NCBI RefSeq assembly: GCF_000471905.2
Contig: NW_006499617.1
Coordinates: 5,065,464 to 5,129,463 of the forward strand
Direction of reading: 5' to 3'
Source of the DNA: Amborella trichopoda
Taxonomy: Eukaryota > Streptophyta > Magnoliopsida > Amborellales > Amborellaceae
DNA: 64,000 nt
Part shown: piece by piece, positions 12,096 to 22,940 of the stretch
How positions within the stretch are numbered: position 1 is the first letter of the stretch
Layout of the letters: each line of letters begins with the position of its first letter
Notes under the pieces: generated by a model
Databases searched by the model: none
What the model was told of the DNA's origin: nothing
The model's input: only the letters and a program-made list of their open reading frames with translations
Position numbers and translations under genes: made by a program

Positions 12096-12482
12096 TATTT
12101 GACAGGCCAGCTTGAATAACAGACTATGGTGTTGTTTATCCATGGAACCCAAATGTGTGGCAATGGTTGTATGACTACAGAAAGAAGTGGCTTGTTTGAA
12201 GAACTCCTCTGAGCCCATGAGGATACAAGCCCATGCGATGAGGATACATGATGATTTTTTGTGACAACAGGTCTATGATTCGTTATGCGATATGAAAGAT
12301 GAATTATCACCACTTTCGGGATGAGATCTGAGCAACAAAGAGAAATAAGCATTGCCTCTATGAGTCATTTTATGAAAGAATTGATGGCAAAAGCCATGAT
12401 TCACGTATTGAGAGAGATAGTGATTAGGAGAAGCAGATGGAGATGAGAGAATGTGAGAATGTAAAGCCTTCAAAGACTAGGT

Positions 12483-12496
12483 AAGAGATGGGTTTA
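12483..12496 (+). other. Polypurine-like tract before 3' LTR
   Basis: AAGAGATGGG followed by TTTA sits immediately before the TG of the 3' LTR, where the plus-strand primer is expected. Confidence 0.5.
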
Positions 12497-14561
12497 TGTA
12501 GCCTTTGAAGGCCTTATGAGTGATTGTCAAGAGACATTTAATATAGTGGATCATGAACTCAGTGGGAGTGTGGTCCTTCATGGACTATACTATGCAAACA
12601 ATGTTTACAGATATCAGACTGTGCTTGACGGTCTAGACCAGTCGATTGAGAAAAACCTATGTTACCTAGGCATAGTGCATAAACCGAGAAGAATTCTAAT
12701 GGGACATCTATTGATAAGGTTGGAGTATATGTCCAGATGAGTGATCCGAGGGACTGTGTGACCCTTGTGTGTGATGATGGCCTACGAAAACAGGGGCCAA
12801 AGCGTCATCCATGTACTATTACATGGCATGCATATTGATAGACTGTTTAGGAAAGCAAGCAAGCCACCTTTTAGGATGAAGCGTATATATGTGCGAGAGA
12901 TACCCTTATGCACCATATAACTGTGGTCACATCAGGTCTAGGTGACATTGACTCGTTTATAGGAGAGAACCTGAAATCCACAGACTGAGATTGCGACCCC
13001 TTAGTTCATCGACCAGACTTTGTTGACCCGCTAATGAGCCCCTGCTTGGACTGTGGGTCATGGGCAACGCTGGGTCGGCATGATAAAACAAGCATGGTCT
13101 GTAGTCCACAGTTGAAGGTGGAGTGCCCTATTATTGATTTCTTCCTCGATAATATGGATAATTTTCCCATCAAATTAATCTAATTATGTTTATTTTATAG
13201 TAGATATAATTTTAGAATTTTTATTTGAATTTTTATAAACCCCTGGATATTTTATTTATAATATTTGGGTTTATAAATTAAAGATATTGATTTTAAATTA
13301 TTTAAATATTCAAATAATATTCTAAAATTTATTTTATTATTTTTAATACATATTAAATTTTATGGAGGCCCATTGTGCATGTGGGCCTACTATATTTGAG
13401 AATGGCCCATAAGTCCGTATCTTGGGTGGCACGCGACCTTTTGAGGGAAGGCTTATCCCATGGGTGGCACCTCGGGATTTGTTGATATATTTTATCTCAA
13501 ATTGGTTTGAGTTGATAAAGTGTTTTAGCTTTAAGAGGTTTGAGTAAATCTTTTAATAGGCCTATGAGGCTTATGAATATATATTTTGGATAGAGCACAA
13601 TATTTTCTTGATTAATTTTTATTTGATGGGATAATGGTCAAAAGAAAAGGGGATAATGGTTCAGCACATTTGGTAATGTTGATGACCCATCTATGGAATG
13701 AATTACTCAGATCTCTCATCCCATAAGTTACCCTTGATCGACAATAAAATTCAATCGAGACAAACAATGAAAACCCTAGACCAAATATTATAGGTTCATA
13801 TCTCTCTCCTCTCTATCACATACTACTCTCACATATTTCCCTCTCCTCATTTTTTATCAAAAAGGGGGGGACACGTCCCCCATTCTCTCTCCCGCATCTT
13901 TAATCAGAAGGGGGGCACGTTCGTCATTCACTCTCTCCCTCTCATCTTTATCTTCTCAAAAAGGGACATGCCCCATCTCCTGTATTCTCTCCCTTCTTCA
14001 ACCTCTAATAAATAGGGGTGGCACCTCTCTCTTCATAATTAGAGAAAAAAAATTACCATCTATCCCAATTTTATTAAAAAACTTAGGGCTCAAAAAAAAT
14101 AAAGAAGCAAGAATTTTTTGCCTCAATATTTTGGGGGATTGATCCCAAGAATCTAACGTGAGCATAAGTCTTCCATTGAAGAGCATGGCCGAAAATAGCT
14201 TTCCCGGTTGAGATTGAACGAAGACTGTCGATTCCTCGCCATCGGATGATGGTGATTCGGTGTGGGATGTAATAAACCCGGTTGAGGTAATCTCCGGCAT
14301 TCTTCTTTTGTTTCTTACAAATTTAATTGTATAGTTGTTATATTATCAAGCACAAGATTTGTGGTAATTTTCTTTGATTAAAAAAAAATAGCTTAATAGC
14401 ATCAATGTCTTTAAGATCTTGGATTTGTAAGGTTTTATATTCTTGGAAGCAAAAATCATTATAATAAAGCTACTTATATATGATATTTGTCAAAAAAAAA
14501 AAAAAAAGGAAAATATATATATATATATACTCTCGACAAGATCACATTGGCCTTTCTTTCA
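12497..14561 (+). repeat. 3' LTR of the Copia element
   Basis: It begins TGTAGCCTTTGAAGGCC and ends GGCCTTTCTTTCA. It is a diverged direct copy of 7,594-9,682. A short TA run at 14,517-14,529 is specific to this copy. Confidence 0.88.
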
Positions 14562-14740
14562 AAAACTATGGTAATGCCTGTGCCTTCACGTTTTTTTAAC
14601 TTCTTTCCTTCATGTTAAACGAAGCATCCAATCTCTTTAACTAGATAAAACCCAATCTTCTAAAGTAGTTATATTAAAAAAAAAAAATAGACAATTTACA
14701 TTGCTAGACAAACATAAGCTTAGGGCCAAACATTACATCC

Positions 14741-17734
14741 CTAAGTAGAAGAATCCTTAGGGCCAAACATTTGGTCGCGGTAAGCTTTGAAGGCAGGAAG
14801 AAGCTTATCACGGGGTGGAAAAGCCTCCTTCACCAGTTCAACCTTTGTATATTCTTCAGTCCAACAACGAAGGCGAGGCAATTTTTCAGGGTCAAAAAAC
14901 TTGATATCAGCTGCTTCCTCTAACACAGGCAGCCAAAAGGCAATTCCACATGCAACGATGTCCAAAAATCCAATTGTTTCGCCATTAAAGAACTTCCCTT
15001 TGAGTCCTTCTTCTAAGATTTTGAGGCCCTCTTCTGCATCTTTGATGGCCTTCTCTTTTTCCTCCCCCTGTGTACCGTAAGCCGTCCAGATTGCCCGTCC
15101 ACACTGTACATGAGGTAAAGCACGACAAATTATTATGCCTTTCTTTCGCATCTTTAAGGGGAAAGTAGGCCCAAGAGCACCTAAACTATTAGGGAAACAC
15201 ACTGCACTTAGGAAAGGGGCTGGGTAATGCTCGTAGCACCCCTTGCCTAGTTACCACATTGTGGTTTTCAATCCTGCTCACGTCACCCATTAACAATATA
15301 TATATATATATATATATAATCTAATATAATATCTGGAAATTTGTCAGCAAATCGAATAGATCTTTCAATTGGGATAATTGTTCCATGATGAATATGATGT
15401 CTTAAAAATCTGATTCTCTTTTGACATAGATTAATCTTGTTAGCAGAGACTACAAATCCTGCATGTTTTACTGTATTGGTAAAAACATTAATATGTTTGA
15501 AATGTTGATCTACATTTTCTTAGAATACTAAAACATCATCAATATAGACAATCATGAATTTGTAATATGGATTGAATACTTCATTCATAATTTTTTGAAA
15601 TCCTGATGGAGCATTTTTTAGTTCAAATGGCATTACATTCCACTCGTATTGTCCGAATGGAACATTAAATGCAGTTTTGTAATAGCCTGATTTTAAATCA
15701 AATTTAGAAAAGATTGTGGCTTTGGCTAATCTATCTAATAGGTCTGTTTTATTTGGGATTGGATATCGTATCCATTGGAGAACTTTATTTAATGGTTTAT
15801 AATTTATAACTAATCTTGGCACACATCTTTCTTTTTCAGCATTTTTATTGACATAAAATACAGTACAGCTCTAAGGAGATGTACTTGGTCTCATTAAATT
15901 TTTAGCTAATAATTCTTTTATTTCATTTTGACAAGTTTCTAATAAAGTAGAATTCATCTGGACAGGTCTTGCCTTAGTTGGTATTTTTGATTCTTCAAAT
16001 TCAGGTTCATATGGCAATCCTACGATATGTTTTTTCCTGATCCAAAAAGCAGTTGGTATTTCACTACATATTTCTTGTTCAATTTTTTATTTAATTTGTT
16101 TAATTTGGTTTTGTATTTCTTCTTTCTGTAATGCTTTTTCAGTATTTTTATAAAGAATTTCTTCTTTTAATTAGTGCAAAAATGCTTCTTTATTTCGGAT
16201 AATTGTTTTGGCATTATTAATTTCTTTAAGTTTGGGTTTATCTATACATTCAAATATGATTTTATTTCTAGCTATTATGGTTTCTATTCCTGTATGAGTG
16301 ATTAGTATTGGATATAGTAAAGTAAGAAATGGAACTCCTAGTATTACTGATTGACTCAGTCCTTTTACCATAATAAAAGGTGTAGGAAAACAATGTTATT
16401 TATTACATACTACAGCATTGGATAATTTATATTTAATAAATAATCTACTACCATCAGCTGTATTTAATATTTGAGTAGTTTTATCAAAATATTTTGTTGG
16501 TACTAATCGTTCATTAATACAGTTTAAATCAGCTCCTGAATCTATGAGAGCTATTGAATGAAACTCGTATTCTTGATTGATAATAATTTTAACTATTACA
16601 AACCATTTTTGAGTTATTATTTTGTTTAGTATATTCACAGATGTATTATTGTCTATTTCTTCTATTTTTGTTCCTGATGACTCAGGTGTTTCTACTAATT
16701 GGGTAAATTCAATTTCATCTGAATCAGTTATTTCTCCATTAACCTCATTCTGTAATTCCAATATTTTAATTCTATTTTTGAGATGATTTATTTCTATTTT
16801 TACCTCATTGACTTCTTGTTTTAGTTCAACTATAGTAGGTTCTTTTTGTATGTTTTCTTTTTGACTTATTCTTTTCATTATATCAGAAAAATTATATTCA
16901 TCCGGGGGTTTTATTAAAGAAGTAGTTTTAGGTTTATTTTTTGTAAGGTTAATAAACTGAGTTAGGATTTCTCTTTTTTTATCAGGGTTATTTATCCTGT
17001 CTATGAGATCTAAAATTAATGAGTATTCTTTTGATAACATATTACAAGATATCATATTACAAGAATATTTCATATCAGAAGAGCTTGAAATTATAATATT
17101 TTCATCTTCTATTTGCCCTATGAGAGAAATATCTCTACTATCTGAATCTGAACTTGAAGTAAATTCTATATGATCTAATTGGATGATATCATATATTTGA
17201 TTTCTTATGTTTTCATCTAATATGATTGCATCTAGTTTTTTTTTAACTTTGCATGTATTTTTATAGTGGCCTACTTTGCCACATTTATAGCAGATGGGTA
17301 TCTTTTTCTTTCACTTTTTATATTGATTTTTTGGTAAGAATTTTTTGATATATTTTTCTTTTTTATTTCTTTTGTACAATTTTCTTTCCTTCTTATCTGG
17401 TTTATATTTTTTATGTTTATGAGATTGTCTTTGCTTTGTTCGATACTATAACCAAATTGTTGATAAAAATCACCTAATTCTTTTTTACATTTCATGTTTT
17501 GTTTATCTAATTGTTTCTTTAATTTCATATCTGTACAAAGGGCTAATCCTTTTGTACATATTTCTGCTGATAATTCTTTTAAAGTATAAGCAGAATATTG
17601 TATATTTCCACCATGTTTATTTTTTAATCTGGTTCGGACTTTTTAGGCAAATAAATATGGTAAACCAGCAACAAATTTTTCTTTCCAATGGTCGAGATGA
17701 CTATCTTTCGCGTGTTAAGAGTCTAGAAAAGAAA

Positions 17735-17777
<43 letters not shown>

Positions 17778-19002
17778 AATGCTGATATTAGCCCACTAGC
17801 TCATATGAATATATAAGTTAGTCCAATGGCCCAAATTGAATCGGGGCCGATCTGACGGTCACGACCTCATTTCGTATTTAAATTTTAATGTTTTTTCTAC
17901 AAATCTAAACAATTTAAATTGTAGGCATGTGTTGTTAAAAAATAGGATAACCTAATAAAAACAACAAAAAAATAATTTACAAGAAATAAATTGATCAAAA
18001 TACCCCTGAAAAATTTCAAGGGCATTTTAATCAATTTATTTATTGTGAATTATTTTTTAAATATTTTATTAAGTGCATCTTGATGAGAAGCATGGACGCT
18101 TAAATTTCAAGTTATTTGGATTTGTATAAAAACAATTAAAATTTAAACACGAAAAAAAGTCGTGACCGTCAAATCGGCCCAATTTTTGAGCTCATATATT
18201 CATATGAGCTAGTGGGCTAATCTCAACATTTTCCATATATATATATATATATATATTAAAAATGGGAATCCTACTGATACCACCCACTAAAAAAGAAAAA
18301 AAAAGCTCCCTAATCTATCTGAAAAAATGGATAGGGGTTTGGCTTCCTCACTTATTACTCTCAAGAAAAAAAAAAAAGGAAAAGAAAAGAAACACTGTAC
18401 TTTGCTGTACTTTGCTGCTTTTTTGCATTAGGCTATATAAAGACTTTTTCAATTTGCGACAAAAAAAAAAAAACTTGTATTTTTAGTTTATACAAACTTA
18501 GACATGACCATTCAAAATTTGGATGGTATCTCTTTAATATAAAGAATATGGAGTCCGAAAAATAGTTCTTGATAGAGATTTACCCGAGTGGGTGAATGGA
18601 ATTTACACTCCTACAATAGCATAATAACATTTTGACTACGCTATAATCTGAATTCTACAAGAAAGTAAAGCACTTTACCTTCTCTTCGATGAACTTGGCC
18701 CAAAATCGAGCTTGGGCCCTTTCATAGGGATCGTTTGGCAACAAGGGGTTCTCCGGCCATGTTTCATTTATGTACTCCAAAATCACCACTGATTCAGCTA
18801 CCGGTTTACGGCCATGTATGAGCACCGGAATTTTCTTGTGGACAGGGTTGGACTCTAGAAGAAGGGGGCCCTTGTTTTGAAGGTCTTCTTCTATATATTC
18901 GTATTGCACTCCCTTCAGTTTTAGGGCAAGCTTCACCATAGCACTAAAGGGGCTGTTCCATACTCCTAACACTCTCACTTTTTGGTCATCGTCACTTGCC
19001 AT
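14741..19002 (-). CDS. Tau-class glutathione S-transferase, two exons
   Basis: Spliced CDS is exon 1 at 19,002-18,679 (108 codons) joined to exon 2 at 15,103-14,741 (120 codons plus TAG), 228 aa, the usual GSTU length. The donor is AAG|GTAAAG and the acceptor is TGTACAG|TGT. The phase-0 intron falls at FIEEK|CGRAIW, the conserved single-intron place of tau GSTs. The N-terminal thioredoxin-like domain has the catalytic Ser17 in WNSPF, cis-Pro59 in IPVLIH and Glu70-Ser71 in the glutathione site. The helical C-terminal domain carries GETIGFLDI and FWLPVLEE. Tau GSTs are cytosolic enzymes that conjugate glutathione to electrophiles and xenobiotics and are often stress-induced. No stop or frameshift is seen. 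The 3,575-bp intron is swollen by insertions. The class is firm, but which GSTU it is cannot be told. Confidence 0.9.
15210..15296 (+). repeat. Interspersed repeat R3, copy 1 (split)
   Basis: GGTAATGCTCGTAGCACCCC followed by CACATTGTGGTTTTCAATCC recurs at 20,565-20,705 and 23,578-23,720. In this copy the repeat is interrupted at 15,297 by the TA-bounded insertions, and its tail resumes at about 18,265. I cannot assign a class: there are no clear TIRs and no tRNA-like boxes. Confidence 0.6.
15297..15319. repeat. (TA)n microsatellite
   Basis: About 11 TA units marking one end of the caulimovirid relic. Confidence 0.9.
15330..16170 (-). pseudogene. Caulimovirid reverse transcriptase, broken
   Basis: The clearest part is a 100-codon frame at 15,520-15,822 with [22 protein letters not shown] and the active-site YIDD. 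Thumb-like sequence continues to about 15,335 in another frame, and the region upstream to 16,170 reads as RT N-terminal sequence interrupted by stops. RNase H is missing, so the fragment stops before the end of the polymerase. It is non-functional as it stands. Confidence 0.85.
16171..17073 (-). pseudogene. Caulimovirid protease region
   Basis: A 225-codon frame (16,396-17,073) has a Lys/Glu-rich, probably coiled-coil N-terminal half. It ends in an aspartic-protease core with [12 protein letters not shown]. The next frame (16,171-16,371) continues with [18 protein letters not shown], typical of the segment after the protease in caulimovirid polyproteins. A stop separates the two. Confidence 0.8.
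17100..17735 (-). pseudogene. Caulimovirid coat-protein end with zinc knuckle
   Basis: The minus-strand frame at 17,271-17,528 contains [14 protein letters not shown], a coat-protein C-terminal motif of the family. At 17,251-17,292 a CX2CX4HX4C knuckle ([14 protein letters not shown]) is read in a different frame, so a frameshift separates the two. An upstream frame near 17,560-17,700 resembles the central coat region. An acidic stretch lies at 17,100-17,220. Confidence 0.75.
17742..17774. repeat. (TA)n microsatellite
   Basis: About 16 TA units between the caulimovirid relic and the foldback MITE. Confidence 0.9.
17775..18234. mobile_element. Foldback MITE, about 460 bp
   Basis: The two halves are reverse complements over nearly the whole length. 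The left end begins GAAAATGCTGATATTAGCCC and the reverse complement of the right end reads GGAAAATGTTGAGATTAGCC. The centre is a near-palindrome, CAAAATACCCCTGAAA...TTTCAAGGGCATTTT. There is no frame. TA microsatellites lie on both sides. Its RNA would fold into one long hairpin inside the GST intron. Confidence 0.85.
18235..18256. repeat. (TA)n microsatellite
   Basis: A TA run closing the block of insertions inside the GST intron. Confidence 0.9.
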
Positions 19003-19042
19003 TGTTGTGTTTTCCTTGCCGACGCGTGAGAGTCATGTACCG

Positions 19043-19049
19043 TTTTATA
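19043..19049 (-). promoter_or_regulatory. TATA box of the GST gene
   Basis: Minus-strand TATAAAA within CTATAAAAC, about 40 bp upstream of the GST ATG, implying a very short 5' leader. It is well placed for the only intact gene in the region. Confidence 0.6.
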
Positions 19050-19156
19050 GTTTTTAGGTGGTGTTAATCAATAACAAAAGTTGCCTTGGACTATGAATGT
19101 TCCTTGGGGTTGTTGAGTTTTTGCCCGACTTTTCAACTCCACAACAGTACCTGCCA

Positions 19157-19220
<64 letters not shown>

Positions 19221-19221
19221 T
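19157..19221. repeat. (AAT)n microsatellite
   Basis: About 21 ATA/AAT units upstream of the GST promoter region. Confidence 0.95.
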
Positions 19222-19259
19222 TTATGAGAGATGACTCGCAAATGGGCTCCCTCAATAAA

Positions 19260-19647
19260 GGGAAAAATTTATATAGAGCCGAGGCTCTAAACAATCAAAT
19301 TTGAACCTACATCAAAAATTTTATTAGAAGAGGTTGTTTTGATGCCCAAATATCTTCAAATTGATCATCTCGAAATCGATATGCATGGACATGAGAAAAA
19401 AATGGATTTCAAGTTTTGAAAATAATGTATTTTATAATATATTTTTGGACAGTCAATTTTCAAGATTTTCAACTTTTCATAGATCTTCTATACTATTTTT
19501 AAAGCTTTAAACTTTATAAATAAATATGAAAATATATTTTAAGGCTATCATAAAGTTTTCCAATATTAAAACCACATTTCTCGATGCTATTTGAAGGTAG
19601 GCTCTAATTTGATTGTTTAGAGCCTAGGCTCCATACAAATCGTACCC
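19260..19647. mobile_element. Mutator-like MITE, copy 1, 388 bp
   Basis: TIRs of about 35 bp: the left end is GGGAAAAATTTATATAGAGC and the reverse complement of the right end is GGGTACGATTTGTATGGAGC. Both continue into AGGCTCTAAACAATCAAATT. It is flanked by a perfect 9-bp target duplication, CTCAATAAA (19,251-19,259 and 19,648-19,656). A 9-bp duplication is the Mutator superfamily signature. Confidence 0.9.
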
Positions 19648-19662
19648 CTCAATAAAAATAAA

Positions 19663-20048
19663 AGAAAGAGTTTATATAGAGCCGAGGCTCTAAATAATCA
19701 AATTAAAGCCCATATCAAAAATTTAATTAGGAAAGGTTGTTTTGATGCCTAAATATCCTCAAATTGGTTATCTTGACATCAAGATGCATGGACATGAGAA
19801 AAAAAATAGATTTTAAGTTTGGAAATAGTGCATCTTGTAACATATTTTTGGACCGTCAATTTTCAAGATTTTCAAGTTTTCATAGATCTGCTCGATCTAC
19901 ACTATTTTTGAAGCTTTAAATCTTATAATTAAAGATGAAAATATAATTTAGGACCATCATAATGATTTGCAGTATTTAAAACCATATTTCTCGACATTAT
20001 TTGAAGGCTCTAATTTAATTGTTTAGAGCCTGAGCTCTATACGTACTT
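19663..20048. mobile_element. Mutator-like MITE, copy 2, tandem
   Basis: Same orientation and family as the element ending 15 bp upstream, with ends AGAAAGAGTTTATATAGAGC and, reverse complemented, AAGTACGTATAGAGCTC. The right flank (CATCAAGAAATAAAAC) resembles the right flank of copy 1 (CTCAATAAAAATAAAAG). This suggests that the pair arose by tandem duplication including the flank. Confidence 0.85.
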
Positions 20049-20564
20049 CATCAAGAAATAAAACTAGGGAACTAGAAAAATGGAAAAAGGCCAAAAGATC
20101 TCATGCTTCGGTGGAAGTAAATTGTTGATTTACTCCATCAACAAAACCCAATCTAAGAGTACTTAACCTCTTAACCCATATGCGTCCCAACCAAAAAATA
20201 TATACATTCTCTATCGAATGAAAAAAAAGAACTTAAGATTGAATAGAAACCGTCCATTTTTTGAACGATGAGATTTATGTATCAGAAAGCTCAAAAATTC
20301 AAATCCTACTGATTTATACATGGTTCCCAAAAAACCATTTTCCCAAATTAGTCTTTTGACGGAGAGAGTAAGATTACAGTAGGCTCCAGTCAGAACATGG
20401 TGCCCTCTTAAAGTTGGGATCCGCTCAAGATCCCAGCTGCACACATTTCAACACCTGTACACTACTTTGACAGTAATAATAAAAGAAACTAAAATTAAAC
20501 TTTTGATCTTAAAAAGAAAAAAAAAAATTACTTAAATTCATAAGCTAATATTTTGGAAAAGGGT
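20049..20564. other. No gene recognised
   Basis: AT-rich sequence. A minus-strand 77-codon frame (20,211-20,444) shows no domain. Confidence 0.5.
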
Positions 20565-20705
20565 TAGGATCGTAGTGATAGCACTCCATATAGTCATCAC
20601 ATTGTGGTTTTCATTCTTACTACTAGCACCACCTTCTTAATACTTTAAAAAAGCTAACTTCTAATCTTCTTGAAATAACATGTAGGGATCTGTCTTGCCC
20701 ACTGA
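20565..20705 (+). repeat. Interspersed repeat R3, copy 2
   Basis: Uninterrupted copy: GATCGTAGTGATAGCACTCC, CACATTGTGGTTTTCATTC, then AGCTAACTTCTAATCTTC and CCACTGAATTACC. It shows how the copy in the GST intron looked before it was split. Confidence 0.65.
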
Positions 20706-22940
20706 ATTACCCAAAGCAAAAAAAAAGAAAAGAAGAAGCTAGTATTGACATCATGTGCTAGGACATATAACAAAAGAAAAATAAAAAAATAAAAAAATAT
20801 TGAGTGGATTACTAAACGTGGTTGCTGACCTTTCTTGTTTAATCAAATATTGTCTTTGGAGCAATTCATTGATTAAACTTATATTCTATGTCATATTTAT
20901 TATGTTGGATTGAACAAATTTATGAACCCATACTTGCTCTCCAAGTAATTTCCATAACCATTGACCTCAAATTTAATAATGTACAGACATCAGCTATTCC
21001 AAATTTTCACCTAATCCAATTTATCTTATCTAAATAAATAAGCTCGATTATGGATCGCATCGCCTAGGTACATTACATTTCAATCTTAAGTTATGAATAT
21101 ATATATGTTTCATTGACTTCCTTACTAAAGGCTAATAATTAGGTTGTGAGATTTAAGTTCAAACACATTGAAACTTTGACATGTAAACTATGCCCCCTCG
21201 GGAGTACACTGTACACTTGTCTCCCATTGGCAGAATCCTAATTTTTTAATACTTAGATCTCACCCAAGCGAAGAGAATTTAAATTCTGTGTTTTCTAATA
21301 CTTGGATCTCACCTTTCATTTGTAGATTTACTTAGAGAATGCAATTTTGAATTATTTTTTGATGTATATAGTATATGGGATGAAAGTGTTACATCCCGGA
21401 AATTTGGGGTCCTAAAATACTCCTAGATTTTGTTTTGCCTGAGGGAGTATATGAATAGTTTGCTCCCTTGGAAGCATGTAATCTATTTGTTCAATCTTTC
21501 TCCTAAATTTTTTCAGCAAGCTTTCCATGTAGTGTATATGAAAAGAGTTCTCCACATCCTCCGATGGACGGCTGAGATGATCAATATCATGCTTAAACAC
21601 TGCTGTATTTTTATTTTTTCTGTAAACTATATTGACACCAAATTTTGGGCTTCCAATCTTCTTGATAGGCTCGCACCTATGAAAATATTCCTAAACTTTT
21701 TAGGACAGTTTGATCACTTTAGTTATGAAAAATACTTTTTTTTATTACTTTTTTCGGTGCGCCTTATCATATATACCAAATTTCATATTCATCGGATTTA
21801 CATGAAAAGTTAAAAATAGAAAATCGTGAGCTATCAGGTCAAAATCAAAGGTCAAGGTTAATTTCTAACATTATGGTGGAAGGTTTTTTAGCCATTCACC
21901 AAGATCTGAAGGTTAGGGAGAGTGGTATATATAAATTTCGTATGCCTAGTGGCCTATGGAAACTTTTCTTAAGTCTATCATGGCTAAAAATTCAACTTCC
22001 CATTAGATACTATTTTCATATCCATATCATATTTAAGAAAAAAAAGTTTTCGGTTAAGATACTAAATCCACTCGATCATTAATTAAAAATTGAAATTTTC
22101 TATCTACATACTTTTAGCCACTCAATGTGAAATCCAATAGATAAAAATATATCATAATATTCAAAAAATTTTGTTTTGGATTTTGTGCCAAAACAATAAC
22201 ACATCCTCAACTACCCGATTTCGAATAGAACAGCTGATGTGATTATGACTTGTATTAAAAGTTAATAGTTTCATTGTATACATTTTCTTTAATTAAATAG
22301 AGCCACACTACAAAATACATCTACAAGTTCGCTTTACAAACATAGAACTACTGAATAATGAAATATCCCTGGTTGATAATAGGAACTATGCGTTTTTTGG
22401 GCATTCATCCATTTTATTCAACTAGGATTTTTTTTCTATGAAAAAAAAAAGAAAAAAAAGAACTAGGATATATTTTTTGCATACTTCGAGCCAAGTGGGT
22501 CAAATTATCAAAATTCTCTTTATTTTCAGAATTTCCAATGTTGAAATACGGGTAATTTTACAAACATTTGCACTTTTTTGAGATGTTCATTTTATCAAAG
22601 TAAGGCACATATTTAATTTTTTTTCTTGAAAATAGATGGTTCAGATAACTTATTACAGGATGAACTAGTTTTAGGACTTAATCTTTTTATGTTCTATTTA
22701 TACCATACTTCTTGAGGTTGACATGATCAGTTGAAATGTTTGCCACCTTCGGAACATTATTTTCTACTAAAGTTTTGAGATGCACCTTATTTCTATAGTA
22801 TAAAGTTGCAACCTTATATGAAAGTTTTTCTTTTATCAAATAATTTTAAAAGATAAACTCTACATTGATAAATAAGATCATTGAGCCTTTTTAATGATCA
22901 GAAATGTTTTTATGTGATCCCAACAACATATAAATTATAT
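20706..22940. other. AT-rich, non-coding; possible LTR start at 21,387
   Basis: No gene seen. At 21,387 the sequence TGTTACATCCCGGAAATTTG looks like the start of a plant LTR, preceded by GAAAG. I could not find a matching end or target duplication. The frames at 21,430-21,813 and 21,412-21,600 overlap on opposite strands and have no motif. Around 22,770-22,825 a short stretch resembles the right end of the AAGGTTGCAACC-type MITE. Confidence 0.4.

Larger units (their letters stand above)
7594..14561 (+). mobile_element. Copia-type LTR retrotransposon, internally deleted
   Basis: Two direct repeats of about 2.07-2.09 kb (7,594-9,682 and 12,497-14,561) both begin with TG and end with CTTTCTTTCA. 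Directly after the first lies a primer site complementary to initiator tRNA-Met. Just before the second is a purine-rich tract. The 2.8-kb interior lacks gag, protease, integrase and most of RT, and keeps only a Copia-like RNase H remnant. The five bases on the two sides (GCTTA and AAAAC) do not match, so a target duplication is not visible. The LTRs differ at many sites and by small indels, so the insertion is not recent. It probably could move only with enzymes supplied by another element. Confidence 0.88.
15320..17741 (-). mobile_element. Endogenous caulimovirid (pararetrovirus) fragment
   Basis: A 2.4-kb relic on the minus strand, lying wholly inside the GST intron. In order it holds the end of a coat-protein-like region with a CCHC zinc knuckle, an aspartic protease with DSGAD, and a reverse transcriptase with the caulimovirid block [11 protein letters not shown] and the catalytic YIDD. 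The movement protein, the rest of the coat region, RNase H and the intergenic region are absent. Several frames are broken by stops and shifts. Both ends abut TA microsatellites, as is known for endogenous florendoviruses and related integrations. The Caulimoviridae family is clear but the genus is not. It is an old, defective copy. Confidence 0.9.

Noticed and set aside
19260..20048. Tandem MITEs as one element of about 790 bp
   Set aside because: Each copy has its own pair of TIRs, and copy 1 alone is bounded by the 9-bp duplication.
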